The translations under genes and the position numbers were made by a program. Shown here in pieces: positions 44,497 to 54,909 of a DNA stretch of 64,000 nucleotides. Numbering within the stretch: position 1 is the stretch's first letter; the number at the start of each line of letters is the position of its first letter. The notes below the pieces were generated by a model. The model saw nothing but the letters and a program-made list of their open reading frames with translations. It ran no database searches and was not told the origin of the DNA. The stretch comes from Bacillota bacterium (GTDB taxonomy: Bacteria; Bacillota; Clostridia; Christensenellales; SZUA-584): NCBI GenBank assembly GCA_023406895.1, contig JAEXTV010000016.1, positions 186,001 to 250,000 of the forward strand. The letters are read 5' to 3'.

Positions 44497-45471
44497 TTAT
44501 CTTTCGGGCTTGCCCCTCATGCGGATGGCTGGCAATATCCCTTTCTCAATCTGAAGCTGATGGTTGTAGTCCTTGCCTTTATCCGGCAATAGCAGTTCCG
44601 TGGCATAGCACTCAGGGAGCAGAGCACATATTGTTTGAGCAGCTAATCTGCCTGCCTCGTCATTATCGAGGCATAGGACAATATGGTGTGTATAGGGATA
44701 TTCCAGTAGGTGTTGCGCTAGGGCAACAGGCAGAGGCGTTTCGACGATTGTCTTTTTGGGCTGGTAAACACCCGACAACGAGAGGTAATTATATTCCTGC
44801 CATGCGTCTTTTCGAAGTGTTGCGAATGAAAGTAGATCGATAGCGCTTTCAAACAGGTACACCGTGTCCGCATCTTGATGGAACGGCAGAGCAAAAGCGT
44901 ACCGTTTTTCACTGTTGTCTGCCTCCCGCAGAAATACCGATGTGGGGCTGGAATTACGTAACATGGCGTATTTCGCTTGTCCACTGCCGTCGAATCCCAC
45001 GAAGACGCAGTTATGGTTTTCGTCCTCATACAGTCGTTCCGTTTTGATGCAGTAAGCCAATATATCTAGGTCAATGCCGCGTCCAGTCAGGTATCGCAAA
45101 ACACGTTCGTTATTGGCATAGGGTCTTGGCAGAACAAATGGCAGCTTTTTCGGTGGTTTAACTGTAAACGCAGGTGGCAATGGAGCATATCGCGTGCAGC
45201 CACATACGTGCTGAACAGCTTCGACAAACTCCATGCCGCGCACCTTGATGAGATAATCCAGCGCACTCCTGCCGCCGATACCCTGAGACCACCAGCACCA
45301 CTTACCATTTGATATCTTCAGGCTGTCGTGTGTCCGAGTGGTATAAATGTCCGAATTAATTCTCACCAGTTCATCCGGCTCATACGTGTGCAGATATGAA
45401 AGCAAGTCCATTTGCTTCGCCTGTTCAATCTGTTCTCTGGTGACATAACTCTGTCTCATGTTATTTGCCAT
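44497..45471 (-). CDS. DUF3991 / Toprim-domain primase-like protein
   Basis: 324 residues from ATG 45471 (GGAG 8 nt upstream). The N-terminal DUF3991-type zinc/primase-like part (SYLHTYEPDELVRINSDIYTTRTHDSLKIS; WCWWSQGIGGRSALDYLI) precedes a Toprim domain with VYLFESAIDLLSF (the Glu) and HHIVLCLDNDEAGRLAA (the Asp-x-Asp). Likely primes or processes the transferred single strand in the recipient. Confidence 0.87.
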   Translation of the reverse strand: MANNMRQSYVTREQIEQAKQMDLLSYLHTYEPDELVRINSDIYTTRTHDSLKISNGKWCWWSQGIGGRSALDYLIKVRGMEFVEAVQHVCGCTRYAPLPPAFTVKPPKKLPFVLPRPYANNERVLRYLTGRGIDLDILAYCIKTERLYEDENHNCVFVGFDGSGQAKYAMLRNSSPTSVFLREADNSEKRYAFALPFHQDADTVYLFESAIDLLSFATLRKDAWQEYNYLSLSGVYQPKKTIVETPLPVALAQHLLEYPYTHHIVLCLDNDEAGRLAAQTICALLPECYATELLLPDKGKDYNHQLQIEKGILPAIRMRGKPER

Positions 45472-45534
45472 AATCAACTCCTACTATGAAAGGGCACCGG
45501 ATTTCTCCAATGCCCTTAACGATATAAACAATAC

Positions 45535-48500
45535 TCAGCGTGAGATATTGTCTATCTCCCTGTCATCCTCCTGCTCTGGCTCGCCGTCAAGCATTTCCGA
45601 GCTACATTTTTCCATGTTGAGTAATGCGTCCAACTCGGCCAGCCTTGCGGCTTTTTCTAACAGCTCCTGTTCCTGCGCAAATGGCTTTTCGACCTCCAGC
45701 TTGCCCTCTTCCACCTGTCGAAGCAAATCCTCCAAGCCGCGTTTACATATCTCCAATTTCTCTGGCAGCCCGGACAACGAATTATCTATCCTCGATATGT
45801 TTCCATATACATCGCTGCCTAAGGTGATCGAATGGCTGAGTACGTTTTTCAGCGTTAACTGAAATGCCTTTGAAAACGTATCAAAGGACAGTACCATTGT
45901 GAATCCGCGATATTCTCCAATCGCTGCAGGTTCCGGCGAAGTCTTGGCTTTGCATGCGTCCAGCAGTGCCTTACCGGCGAACTCCTTTTCAACGTACTGA
46001 ATACCGCCTATTGTCATGGGCAAAAACTTCTGATCATCCCCCAGCGCAAACTTATCTAATCGGGCGATGTCCTGCTCATATCCACAGATACGTTCTTCGA
46101 TCTGCCGTATCTGAGAAGGAAAGTACTTATGCAGGTTGTCTTCCATCGCATACCGCTGGCTTAAATGACTCGCTTTCAATAGCTTCAGCCGTGACACCTG
46201 AATATCGAGATCCATCTTCTCCTTGATATATGGATTCCCGGTGGCCAAGGCTTTTACCTCGGCGTAGGAGAGCGCCGTTTCGTCTATGTCTTCACAGCTA
46301 CGTACAGGACTCTTGCTGGTCATGATCTGCGAAATGAACCTCTGCTTGTTCTCGATGGTCTGCCACATATAACTGTCGAATGTGTTCTCCGTGACATACC
46401 TGAAAACGTGCACCTGTTCGTTGTCGTTGCCCTGCCGGATAATCCGGCCTTCGCGTTGCTCGATATCCGAGGGCCGCCACGGCACGTCCAAGTGATGCTC
46501 GGCCACGAGCCTTTTCTGCACGTTCGTCCCCGCGCCCATCTTGAAGGTGGAACCCAGCAGGATACGGACATTGCCTTTGCGCACATTGGCAAACAACTCG
46601 CTCTTGCGTATCTCCGTGTTCGCGTCATGGATAAACGCGATCTCATCCTCCAGCACACCCATTTCGATGAGCTTACGCTTGGTGTCGTCATACACGTTGA
46701 AACTGCCGTCATAGTGTGGCGTCGAAAGATCGCAAAATACCAGCTGTGTCAGCCGCTTGTCTCTGTTCTGCTCCCACAAGCGATAGATGTTTTCTACACA
46801 AGCACCGACCTTACTATCCTCATCATCCGGCAGCAACTCGCTGATCAAGCGCTGATCAAGCGCCAGCTTGCGCCCATCGTTCGTAATTTTGAGCATGTTG
46901 TCTTCGGTCGCATCCACCATGCCGTTGCGCACTCTTTCCGCGCGTTCAGCCAGCTCTGCCACCATGTTTCGCTGATGCTCGCTCGGCTTAATCACCACGT
47001 TATGATACTCCGCTTCCGGTACGGGCAGGTTCAGCATATCGGCAGTCTGGATATCGGCGACCATCTTGAACATACTGATCAGTTCCGGCAGGTTGTAGAA
47101 TCGCGCGAACCGCGTTTTTGCCCTGTAGCCCGTGCCTTCTGGTGCAAGCTCGATGGCCGTTACCGTTTCGCCGAACGTCGATGCCCATGCGTCAAAGTGC
47201 TGCAAGCCCTGGCTGCGCAGCGTCTCATACTGTAAATACCGTTGCATGGTGTAAAGCTCGGTCATGGAGTTACTTATCGGTGTACCCGTGGCGAACACCA
47301 CACCACGCCCGCCGGTCAACTCGTCAAGATACTGGCACTTCATAAACAGGTCAGAGGATTTCTGCGCCTCAGTCTGTGCGAGACCGGCGACGTTGCGCAT
47401 CTTCGTGATGAGGAACAGATTTTTGAAGTTATGCGCTTCATCCACAAATAAGCGATCCACACCGAGTTCCTCGAACGTCACCACATCGTCCTTACGGCTG
47501 GTATCGTTGAGCTTGTCCAACTTGAGCTTGATGGTCTTCCTTGTCTTTTCAAGCTGCTTAACCGTAAACCGCTCCGCCTTGGCGGCTTTAGCGTCTGCGA
47601 TGCCCATTACAATCTCGTCAAGCTGTTCCTGCAGCGTGGCCTTCTGTCGCTCGATGGACATGGGTATCTTCTCAAACTGACTGTGGCCGATAATCACCGC
47701 GTCATAGTCACCGGTGGAAATTCTGCCGCAGATCTTTCTGCGGTTGCGCTTTTCAAAATCCTTTCTGGTTGCAACCAAAATGTTGGCGCTGGGGTAAAGC
47801 TGTAGGAATTCAGCCGACCATTGCTCGGTAAGATGATTAGGCACCACTAAGAGGCTTTTACTGCACAAGCCGAGGCGCTTGCTTTCCATTGCCGCGGCGA
47901 CCATCTCAAACGTCTTGCCAGCCCCAACGACATGCCCCAGCAGCGTGTTGCCACCGTAGAGAATATGCGCGATGGCGTTGACCTGATGTGGCCGTAGCGT
48001 GATTTCCGGATTAATACCAGAAAACCTCAGGTGGCTCCCGTCATACTCACGCGGTCGGATGCTGTTGAACTTTTCGTTATAGAGCTGGACAAGCCGTTCG
48101 CGCCGGTTATGATCCTTCCAAATCCAATCGCGGAACGCGTCCTTGATCTGCTGCTGCTTCTGCTGTGCAATCGTGGTTTCCTTCCGGTTCAGGACGCGCA
48201 CCTCTTTACCGTCCGCGTCGATCTTCTTATCAAATATTCTGACATCTTTAAGGTTGAGCGTTTGCTCAATGATCTGGTAGGCGTTGATACGTTCCGTCCC
48301 GTAGGTCACGTTAGCCAGTACACCGTCGTAATCGGCTTTTTTACCTTGGACATTCCATGATGCTGTATAGGGAGAATAGTGGACTTTGATTCGGCTTTCA
48401 GCGTAGTAGCTTGGCTTTAAGAACTCGACCACAAACTGCTGAATGTCCTCCTGCGGCATCCATGTCGCGCCCAGTCGCACATCGATTTCACCCGCCGTTA

Positions 48501-51500
48501 GGTCTTGGGGCTGCACAGCTTCCAGTGCTGTGATGTTAGACTGCATTTTCTCCGTCTGGTCAGCAGGCAGGATTTTAATGAGCTCGTGTATCTGCTTCAG
48601 CTTTTGGCGCACATTGCCCGACAGATATTCATCCGCCGTAACCAGCGGAAAGCGCTCCGCCTGAAAAAAGGCGCGCGGTACATTTTCGGTTTCTACGTTG
48701 CTAAAGTCCCGAAATATGACGCCTTTAAGCTCTTCTTCAATCTGTTCCTCGGATAGTCCAGCCAGGCTTGCCATGAACGTGAGATCCACGCGGGCTTTTT
48801 CTGCAAGGGATACAGCGAGCGCTTCGCTGGCCGTGTCCACCGAGGTCACAACAATATGAGGCTTGATAGTGCGCTTGGTGAACATGTCCGCCTTGCGCTC
48901 CAGCTCGCCGTTCTCATCGATTACCTCAAGAGAGCAAAGCAGGCAATAGGAGTTGTCATCCGAGAACGCCATGTCGTTGGCGCGGCTGTTGATTAGGCCG
49001 TACTGCGCCGCGAAGCGGTCATACAGTGTGTTTAGCTTTTGCTGTTCACGCTGAATTGCGTCGTCCGTGTAACCCTCCAGCTGATATTCGATAACACGGC
49101 GTGTGCAATCGCGCAGCTCGATCATGCCCCGTATCCGGTTTGCTGACGTGACGGAAACTTCGATCTTGTTCATGCGCGAGTTCTCGCGGTAATAGACCTG
49201 CCCGTCCACCAGCGCAAAGCTAAAATTACGCACGCTCGGGTCAGCGGGGATGGATTCTGTTTCGTTTTCTTCCAGCTCATCCCGCTCGTAATCGGTCAGT
49301 TCCGCGTGGATGTTTTCAATAGCAATTCTCAGCTGGTCAGCCAGATCAGCACCCTCAAACGGTATGCAGGTGGTCTCGCTATGGTTGCCGTACATCATGT
49401 CGTCATACGCCATTGTCCCGAGCACCATGTCAGGGTTCGTTACAAAATAGCCGTTGATGGGTATGCCGTCCTCAGTCTGGGTAAGGTGCACCCAGCCCGG
49501 TTCGGTTTCCACAGGGCGGTCGCGCTTCTGAAGGAATATAATGTCCGATGTGACCTGCGTACCGGCGTTTGCGGAAAACGCATTATTCGGCAGCCGTATT
49601 GCGCCAAGAAGATCCGCGCGCTGTGCGATGTATTTGCGTACGGCGGGGTTACGTTTGTCCAGCGTGCCCTTGCTTGTAATGAACGCAACAATACCGCCCG
49701 GTCTGACCTTGTCTAGCGTTTTAGCAAAGAAGTAATCGTGGATTAAAAAGTGGTTTTTGTCGTACCGCTTATCTGCGATACCATAGGAACCGAACGGCAC
49801 ATTGCCAATGGCAAGATCAAAGAAGCTGTCCGGCAGATTCGTTTCTTCATATCCTTGTACGGCGATGTTTGCAGATTGATATAGCTGTTTAGCTATACGA
49901 CCTGTGATACTATCTAGTTCTACGCCGTACAGCTTGCTTTCGGCTATGCTCTCCGGTACAAGCCCGAAAAAGTTGCCAATACCACAAGCGGGTTCCAGCA
50001 CGTTGCCCGTCTTGAAGCCCATATTTTCGATAGCCTGATAAATGGCTTTGATCACGATGGGAGAGGTGTAATGCGCGTTCAGCGTAGACTCCCGTGCGGA
50101 GTTGTATTCATCCTCTGTCAGGAGCTGCTTTAACTCGGCGTACTCACTTGCCCATGATGCGTTTTTAACATCGAAAACCTGCGGGATTCCACCCCAGCCG
50201 ACATACCTCGATAGAATTTCCTGTTCCTCAGCGGTGGCCATTCGGTTTTCTGCTTCAATGGCTTGTAAGGTGCGGATGGCGGTAATGTTGAATCCGTATT
50301 TCGTTTTCGCACCGCCGTGGCCGAGCTTGTCATCTGTGATACGGAAATTATGCTTTTCAATACGTGGTTGGGTAAAGTCCAGAACGATGCTTTTCAACTT
50401 GACTTCGGCAAGCTGCTCGGGCAGATCAGGTTCTTGATGCTCAAGCGCATATTGCACAAAAGCAATACTTTCGGAACGGAATATAGGGAAACCAACTGCG
50501 TCGGCAAAGGTTACGTCGCGTAGACTGACCTTATCCCATTCGACATTCACGCTGTCAATTACGAAGCGTCGCCCGTCGATGGTCAGCTCCGCACCAATCT
50601 TGATGTTATCCTTCTCCTCGGCTGGTTCTGTTTCTTCTGCGACTTCAGGTACAACATCACATACAATAAGGACGTCGTTGAGCGGGTTCTCGTGCAAACA
50701 GTGGTCAAACTCTGTACGGGGCATCTCTTTGGACAGCAACGGGAACTTCTCGTCGTTTAAGGTGACAGTATCATCGTCATATCCAAGAACGGTATATCCA
50801 TTCGCACCCAAATTGATGGTATCGCCAAGTGCATACCGGTATTGAACATCATGGCGCGTATCCGTCATTATTTCTGCGGCTTGCCGCAGTTCATCACGAG
50901 TTTGTTGTTCTTCCTGATAGATCGGCAAATGAGCTTTTTCCGCATCCGATAGATAGCGATCTGCAGCGATAAGCTCGCCGATGCGCTTTGCTAAGCTGCT
51001 CCACGTCAGCAGGATTTCTGAATCGGGGTTAAGCAACGAACCTCTGGTGAGCTTGATGCCCTTACCATAGTGGTTTTCCCAGCTATGGTCGGCATCTTTC
51101 AGCGCATGGCTGCGTCCGCCAATGCCGTATTCCTGTCTGAGAAACGCGACTTTGTCCTGTAGCGAGTGTGGCTTCAGAAAGTACAGATAGATGCGGTATT
51201 TGCCGTCTACGACGCCGCTGCCTCTTGTCAGCATCTCGTCGATATCGGCCTGTGAAATAGAAGAGGCAGAGGTTTTTTCCGCCTCTGCCTGCTTGATTGC
51301 TTCGATTTGTTCTTCTGTTGTGGGGAATAGGGCTAGCTGTAGATGAGGCCCTGAAGCACCGCTTCCTCCGCCTGGAGCTTGATCATGTTCATGAGCCCCG
51401 TCCATTTCACCGGGTCTTCGGCTTTCAGCGCTTCCGTCACTCCTTGAGCCTGAGCCATCTGAGTCATAGCCACCTTCACCTGTTCCCGCGCTTTCTGATC

Positions 51501-52509
51501 GATCTCCGCCAAGTGGCTGTCCAGCTTCTCCGACAGCAGCATCCCCGCGTATGTTCCTTTCCTGTGGTTCTTGAGGAATGACTTTCTTAGCATCCCGTAT
51601 TTTCCGATGGGGCGCGTCTCCGGGCCGCCCAGTGTCAGGTCGGGTATCAAGTAATCTCCCTGCTGCGTGTAAGTGATCTCCATGTTCATCGCTCCTTTCA
51701 TCTTCATCTCTGGTTATATTGTCCATCAGATTATCTGGGATTGCAAGTCTGTCACGTTCCTGCTTCTCGATGCTCTTGATGGTGCGCTCGATCTGGCGCA
51801 GCACCATTTCAGAGATGTCGCTGGTCGCGCCGCCAAGCTGCATGACTGTATCGAAGGTATTGAAGTTAAAAGTATCCTTGAACAAGTCTTCGGGCAAAGT
51901 TTTCATATCCAGCCCTAACCGGCTGAACACCATGTAGGATACGCTGTCGGTCAGGGCTTCACGGAATACGGCACCTGCGTTCAGTTCATCGAGATCAACC
52001 AGATAACTGCCGTCCCTCCCGTTTAAAAGCTCGGCGAGGTAATCCGCCATGTTGTCCTGAACCGTATTACTGATAATACCTCTGAGTTGACCTTCAAAAC
52101 CCATACTTGTGTCATCCGCATCGCCAAATTGGTGAGACAGCTCTTCAATCACCTGCTCCTGATACGCCAGTCTCATTTCCCACAGGCGGAACGGAATATG
52201 ATCCAGGCTGTGTGTATCAGACACGTCAAAGACATGCCTAAGCGTCATTTTTCCTGAGCTGTCATCGATGAGGGCGATTCCTTTCGCGCCCCGGTTTACC
52301 CAGCGGCGCATATACTTGTTCCAAAACTCAATGGAAGCACAGGCAGTGGCGTTTGGACGCTGAGCATAGATGAGGATTTGCTCCTCAAACGGATACTTAT
52401 AAAGGAGGGCTGCGGTTTGCAGGAAAGCTGCCCATACACGGGGATTGTCCGTTATCCGATTAACTGTCTGCCCCATAAGCTCGAATATTCGTCGTAGTTT
52501 GTTTGCCAA
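45535..52509 (-). CDS. Giant methylase-helicase (N6-adenine methylase-like + SNF2-like helicase) of ICEs
   Basis: 2324 residues, TTG start (AAGGAG about 9 nt upstream). An ArdC-like N-terminal part (10-100: RVWAAFLQTAALLYKYPFEEQILIYAQRPNATACAS) precedes low-complexity Gly/Asp/Arg linkers (about 285-395) and LPD-like domains. The methylase has motif I LEPACGIGNFFGL and motif IV GNVPFG. The helicase has Walker A-like GHVVGAGKTFEM, DEAH, ATGTPISNSM, and KMGAGTNVQ with REGRIIRQGN. The C-terminus is a coiled coil. It is a hallmark of Tn1549-like and related mobile elements, thought to protect or remodel incoming DNA. Motif IV reads NVPF instead of NPPY/F, so activity may be changed. Confidence 0.93.
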   Translation of the reverse strand: MANKLRRIFELMGQTVNRITDNPRVWAAFLQTAALLYKYPFEEQILIYAQRPNATACASIEFWNKYMRRWVNRGAKGIALIDDSSGKMTLRHVFDVSDTHSLDHIPFRLWEMRLAYQEQVIEELSHQFGDADDTSMGFEGQLRGIISNTVQDNMADYLAELLNGRDGSYLVDLDELNAGAVFREALTDSVSYMVFSRLGLDMKTLPEDLFKDTFNFNTFDTVMQLGGATSDISEMVLRQIERTIKSIEKQERDRLAIPDNLMDNITRDEDERSDEHGDHLHAAGRLLDTRPDTGRPGDAPHRKIRDAKKVIPQEPQERNIRGDAAVGEAGQPLGGDRSESAGTGEGGYDSDGSGSRSDGSAESRRPGEMDGAHEHDQAPGGGSGASGPHLQLALFPTTEEQIEAIKQAEAEKTSASSISQADIDEMLTRGSGVVDGKYRIYLYFLKPHSLQDKVAFLRQEYGIGGRSHALKDADHSWENHYGKGIKLTRGSLLNPDSEILLTWSSLAKRIGELIAADRYLSDAEKAHLPIYQEEQQTRDELRQAAEIMTDTRHDVQYRYALGDTINLGANGYTVLGYDDDTVTLNDEKFPLLSKEMPRTEFDHCLHENPLNDVLIVCDVVPEVAEETEPAEEKDNIKIGAELTIDGRRFVIDSVNVEWDKVSLRDVTFADAVGFPIFRSESIAFVQYALEHQEPDLPEQLAEVKLKSIVLDFTQPRIEKHNFRITDDKLGHGGAKTKYGFNITAIRTLQAIEAENRMATAEEQEILSRYVGWGGIPQVFDVKNASWASEYAELKQLLTEDEYNSARESTLNAHYTSPIVIKAIYQAIENMGFKTGNVLEPACGIGNFFGLVPESIAESKLYGVELDSITGRIAKQLYQSANIAVQGYEETNLPDSFFDLAIGNVPFGSYGIADKRYDKNHFLIHDYFFAKTLDKVRPGGIVAFITSKGTLDKRNPAVRKYIAQRADLLGAIRLPNNAFSANAGTQVTSDIIFLQKRDRPVETEPGWVHLTQTEDGIPINGYFVTNPDMVLGTMAYDDMMYGNHSETTCIPFEGADLADQLRIAIENIHAELTDYERDELEENETESIPADPSVRNFSFALVDGQVYYRENSRMNKIEVSVTSANRIRGMIELRDCTRRVIEYQLEGYTDDAIQREQQKLNTLYDRFAAQYGLINSRANDMAFSDDNSYCLLCSLEVIDENGELERKADMFTKRTIKPHIVVTSVDTASEALAVSLAEKARVDLTFMASLAGLSEEQIEEELKGVIFRDFSNVETENVPRAFFQAERFPLVTADEYLSGNVRQKLKQIHELIKILPADQTEKMQSNITALEAVQPQDLTAGEIDVRLGATWMPQEDIQQFVVEFLKPSYYAESRIKVHYSPYTASWNVQGKKADYDGVLANVTYGTERINAYQIIEQTLNLKDVRIFDKKIDADGKEVRVLNRKETTIAQQKQQQIKDAFRDWIWKDHNRRERLVQLYNEKFNSIRPREYDGSHLRFSGINPEITLRPHQVNAIAHILYGGNTLLGHVVGAGKTFEMVAAAMESKRLGLCSKSLLVVPNHLTEQWSAEFLQLYPSANILVATRKDFEKRNRRKICGRISTGDYDAVIIGHSQFEKIPMSIERQKATLQEQLDEIVMGIADAKAAKAERFTVKQLEKTRKTIKLKLDKLNDTSRKDDVVTFEELGVDRLFVDEAHNFKNLFLITKMRNVAGLAQTEAQKSSDLFMKCQYLDELTGGRGVVFATGTPISNSMTELYTMQRYLQYETLRSQGLQHFDAWASTFGETVTAIELAPEGTGYRAKTRFARFYNLPELISMFKMVADIQTADMLNLPVPEAEYHNVVIKPSEHQRNMVAELAERAERVRNGMVDATEDNMLKITNDGRKLALDQRLISELLPDDEDSKVGACVENIYRLWEQNRDKRLTQLVFCDLSTPHYDGSFNVYDDTKRKLIEMGVLEDEIAFIHDANTEIRKSELFANVRKGNVRILLGSTFKMGAGTNVQKRLVAEHHLDVPWRPSDIEQREGRIIRQGNDNEQVHVFRYVTENTFDSYMWQTIENKQRFISQIMTSKSPVRSCEDIDETALSYAEVKALATGNPYIKEKMDLDIQVSRLKLLKASHLSQRYAMEDNLHKYFPSQIRQIEERICGYEQDIARLDKFALGDDQKFLPMTIGGIQYVEKEFAGKALLDACKAKTSPEPAAIGEYRGFTMVLSFDTFSKAFQLTLKNVLSHSITLGSDVYGNISRIDNSLSGLPEKLEICKRGLEDLLRQVEEGKLEVEKPFAQEQELLEKAARLAELDALLNMEKCSSEMLDGEPEQEDDREIDNISR

Positions 52510-52621
52510 ATCATTATTCTCCTTTCTGAAAAATGGGTATAAAAAAGACAGCCAAGGCTGTCCATATTTTTGTTTAGTACTATCAGATGTAAATCAGAGA
52601 CGTATATTAAAAAGGCAAGAA

Positions 52622-54706
52622 CTAGTGCAAATTGTCCTCGCTTTGCTCATTTTTTATTTCATGCATAGTAGTAATTATATATCCCTTAATAATTTTTTGA
52701 TCCTTTCCTATGATCATATTTACCACAGGTCTTATTCCATTAATTATCAAGCTCAGCATTTTTAACATAAAATCATTATCGTCAATTATTATATTGACCT
52801 CATAATTTGAAATAGTAATACCTGCATTTGACCAGTTTGTTAAATAAATATTCAAATCTAATGGATTAGTAATAACAGGGAATATTCCATTAATAATAAC
52901 GGGCTCTCCTTCGATACTTAGATATATAACCGGTGCATAGAAGTTATCACATTCATTGTACATATTTGCAATTGCATCATTGTAGATTGCAACTTCAGCG
53001 TTAACACATTCTATAATTTCTTCTTTTTGCCCCACTAATGTTAATAGGTTATTATATGAACCAGAAACAAATGTCTCTCCTGAGTAACATATTGGATTCT
53101 TTTCTTTCTCAGCGTCTTTATATCTGATATTTAAATGCTGTGCAAATTCTTCTGCGTTTTTTTTACTCATGCGGTGAATTACACCTCTATGAGTAGCGTA
53201 CCGAACCATGCCGTTTTTTAAGAAAGTACGCACACAGAACCTACCATTCATAAAAATCTCATCTGTATCAATGACTAGTGGTGCAATATCTTGAGGGATA
53301 TTATTTAAACCTCCCCACGCAAATTGACCTTTTAGCGCTAGCTTTATCCATAGATTTATATCGAAGTTTTTAAGAAAACTATATTGATCATTATCTGGAT
53401 TTGATTTTGTTACCCCTAAGACTCTATCAATTGGACGTAAACATTCTTTATGTATTATACCAGCTTCAGCTTTACATTCTTCATTATCTATTTCGACAAT
53501 ATAAGCTTCCTCTTGAAATATTGCCTTACCACAGTTAATGCACTTGATACTATTTGTATTTTTAATTTTCTTCTTAAGAATATCTCCATAAGCTTTTTCA
53601 ATATCATTTTCTTGGATTTTACCTTTTGCAGGAATTATTATTATTTCCGCGTTATCTCCAATGTAATCGGTTATTCTCTCGCTATTAATAAATTCTTCTA
53701 ATCTTGCTTGTGAGCTACATCTAAAAATAACCTCAAATACTAAGCCGTTTTCCAACTCAATTTTATTAGGTATTGTATACCTTATATTTTTCTTTTCATG
53801 CTCTGAAAATCTATATATCTCAATAATAAAAACAGTATCTTTTTCTTCTGTATCATCTGCTTGTTTAGTTAATTCATGACTGCCCCTGGCTAAAATATAA
53901 TCTTTTTGTATTTCTACTTCGGTATTGTTATCATCCCATATTATTTCTATTGATTGTTCGGCTGTAATATCCTTTTTATTCAAATATAAAGTTAGTTGTT
54001 CATGCAAATATTCTTTCGATAAGCATCTTCTGTTTGATCCATATTGGATAGCTAATGAAATAAGCATTCTCCAAAATAAATGTACATTAACGTTTATACG
54101 ACTCTGCAGAATAATGTTAATGTATTTTTCAAATACTTCTCCACCTTCTATGTCGAAAATTTCTACATACATTCTACTCAATAATTCTACAGTTTTATTT
54201 TCTGAGAGCATTTCATTTGTTTTATTATTGTATATACTTTGAAAAGTACTAATTAGTTTATTTAAGAACTCCTTTTCATCATCATTTAAATCATCATGTA
54301 TTTCCAAGTTTCGCGCTAATCTGATTCCTTCTAATAATCTTTTTAGCTTGAGTGTTACACTTTTCGAAGATTGGCTCCTTGTTGCTAAGACATAAGCATA
54401 ATCATTTTTGTAATTTAAAATATATTGATTTACGAATTGCTCGCAAACACTGTAGAATTCCGAGTCTTTTTCGCAACTATATGATATATTTCTTTTCATT
54501 TGTAAGTATATTTTTAAATCATGGTCCGTTGTAATTATTAAGTCATCAATTTTACTCGATGATTCAAAATTCAACTTTACAATACGATTTTCCAATTGAA
54601 AATCAAAAAACAAATCAATATTTAGTTCAAACTCCATACAAATCATCATTAATGCAGATACCCTTTGTTGAAAATCTATACCTGCATTTGTCGATTGTAT
54701 CGCCAT
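52622..54706 (-). CDS. Predicted PD-(D/E)XK (QxK) nuclease, single-gene cargo
   Basis: 694 residues from ATG 54706 (MAIQSTNAGIDFQQRV); a GTG four codons upstream is possible. The N-terminus has FQQRVSALM, then SSKIDDLIITT (D54/D55) and IYLQMKR (Q69-x-K71), the pattern of Mrr- and Cap4-like nucleases with QxK. A zinc-type segment (near residues 400-435, CINCGKAIF ... HKEC) could bind DNA. The C-terminal 250 residues are unassigned. AT-rich, flanked by a perfect hairpin, and inserted between backbone genes. No cyclic-nucleotide synthase is beside it, so CBASS is not supported. Could be a stand-alone restriction protein. Confidence 0.7.
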   Translation of the reverse strand: MAIQSTNAGIDFQQRVSALMMICMEFELNIDLFFDFQLENRIVKLNFESSSKIDDLIITTDHDLKIYLQMKRNISYSCEKDSEFYSVCEQFVNQYILNYKNDYAYVLATRSQSSKSVTLKLKRLLEGIRLARNLEIHDDLNDDEKEFLNKLISTFQSIYNNKTNEMLSENKTVELLSRMYVEIFDIEGGEVFEKYINIILQSRINVNVHLFWRMLISLAIQYGSNRRCLSKEYLHEQLTLYLNKKDITAEQSIEIIWDDNNTEVEIQKDYILARGSHELTKQADDTEEKDTVFIIEIYRFSEHEKKNIRYTIPNKIELENGLVFEVIFRCSSQARLEEFINSERITDYIGDNAEIIIIPAKGKIQENDIEKAYGDILKKKIKNTNSIKCINCGKAIFQEEAYIVEIDNEECKAEAGIIHKECLRPIDRVLGVTKSNPDNDQYSFLKNFDINLWIKLALKGQFAWGGLNNIPQDIAPLVIDTDEIFMNGRFCVRTFLKNGMVRYATHRGVIHRMSKKNAEEFAQHLNIRYKDAEKEKNPICYSGETFVSGSYNNLLTLVGQKEEIIECVNAEVAIYNDAIANMYNECDNFYAPVIYLSIEGEPVIINGIFPVITNPLDLNIYLTNWSNAGITISNYEVNIIIDDNDFMLKMLSLIINGIRPVVNMIIGKDQKIIKGYIITTMHEIKNEQSEDNLH

Positions 54707-54834
54707 ATTAAAACACACACCTTGATAGTTTCTTTAAGATACTTTACACAATTTTTATCGTTATCATTATAATGATAATTTCTGGTTCATTCCATGACTA
54801 ATAATTCGACATATATATCAATACTCCTTGATAG

Positions 54835-54876
54835 AATAATGTGATTGAGACATAAAACTGTCTCAATCACATTATT
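54835..54876. terminator. 18 bp perfect hairpin between backbone operon and cargo nuclease
   Basis: AATAATGTGATTGAGACA (54835-54852), loop TAAAAC, exact reverse complement (54859-54876). Symmetric, with only ATTATT as U-rich tail, so it may work in both directions. It lies 34 bp after the stop of the helix-turn-helix gene and 129 bp upstream of the cargo start. Confidence 0.6.
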
Positions 54877-54909
54877 AGGATCGAAATCTTATGTTAAACG
54901 CTGTTTGCT

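Noticed and set aside
46408..47235. Plus-strand open frame of 275 codons
   Set aside because: Antisense to the helicase part of the giant methylase-helicase gene; the sense frame has all the motifs.
52622..54706. CBASS effector interpretation
   Set aside because: No CD-NTase gene in the neighbourhood.
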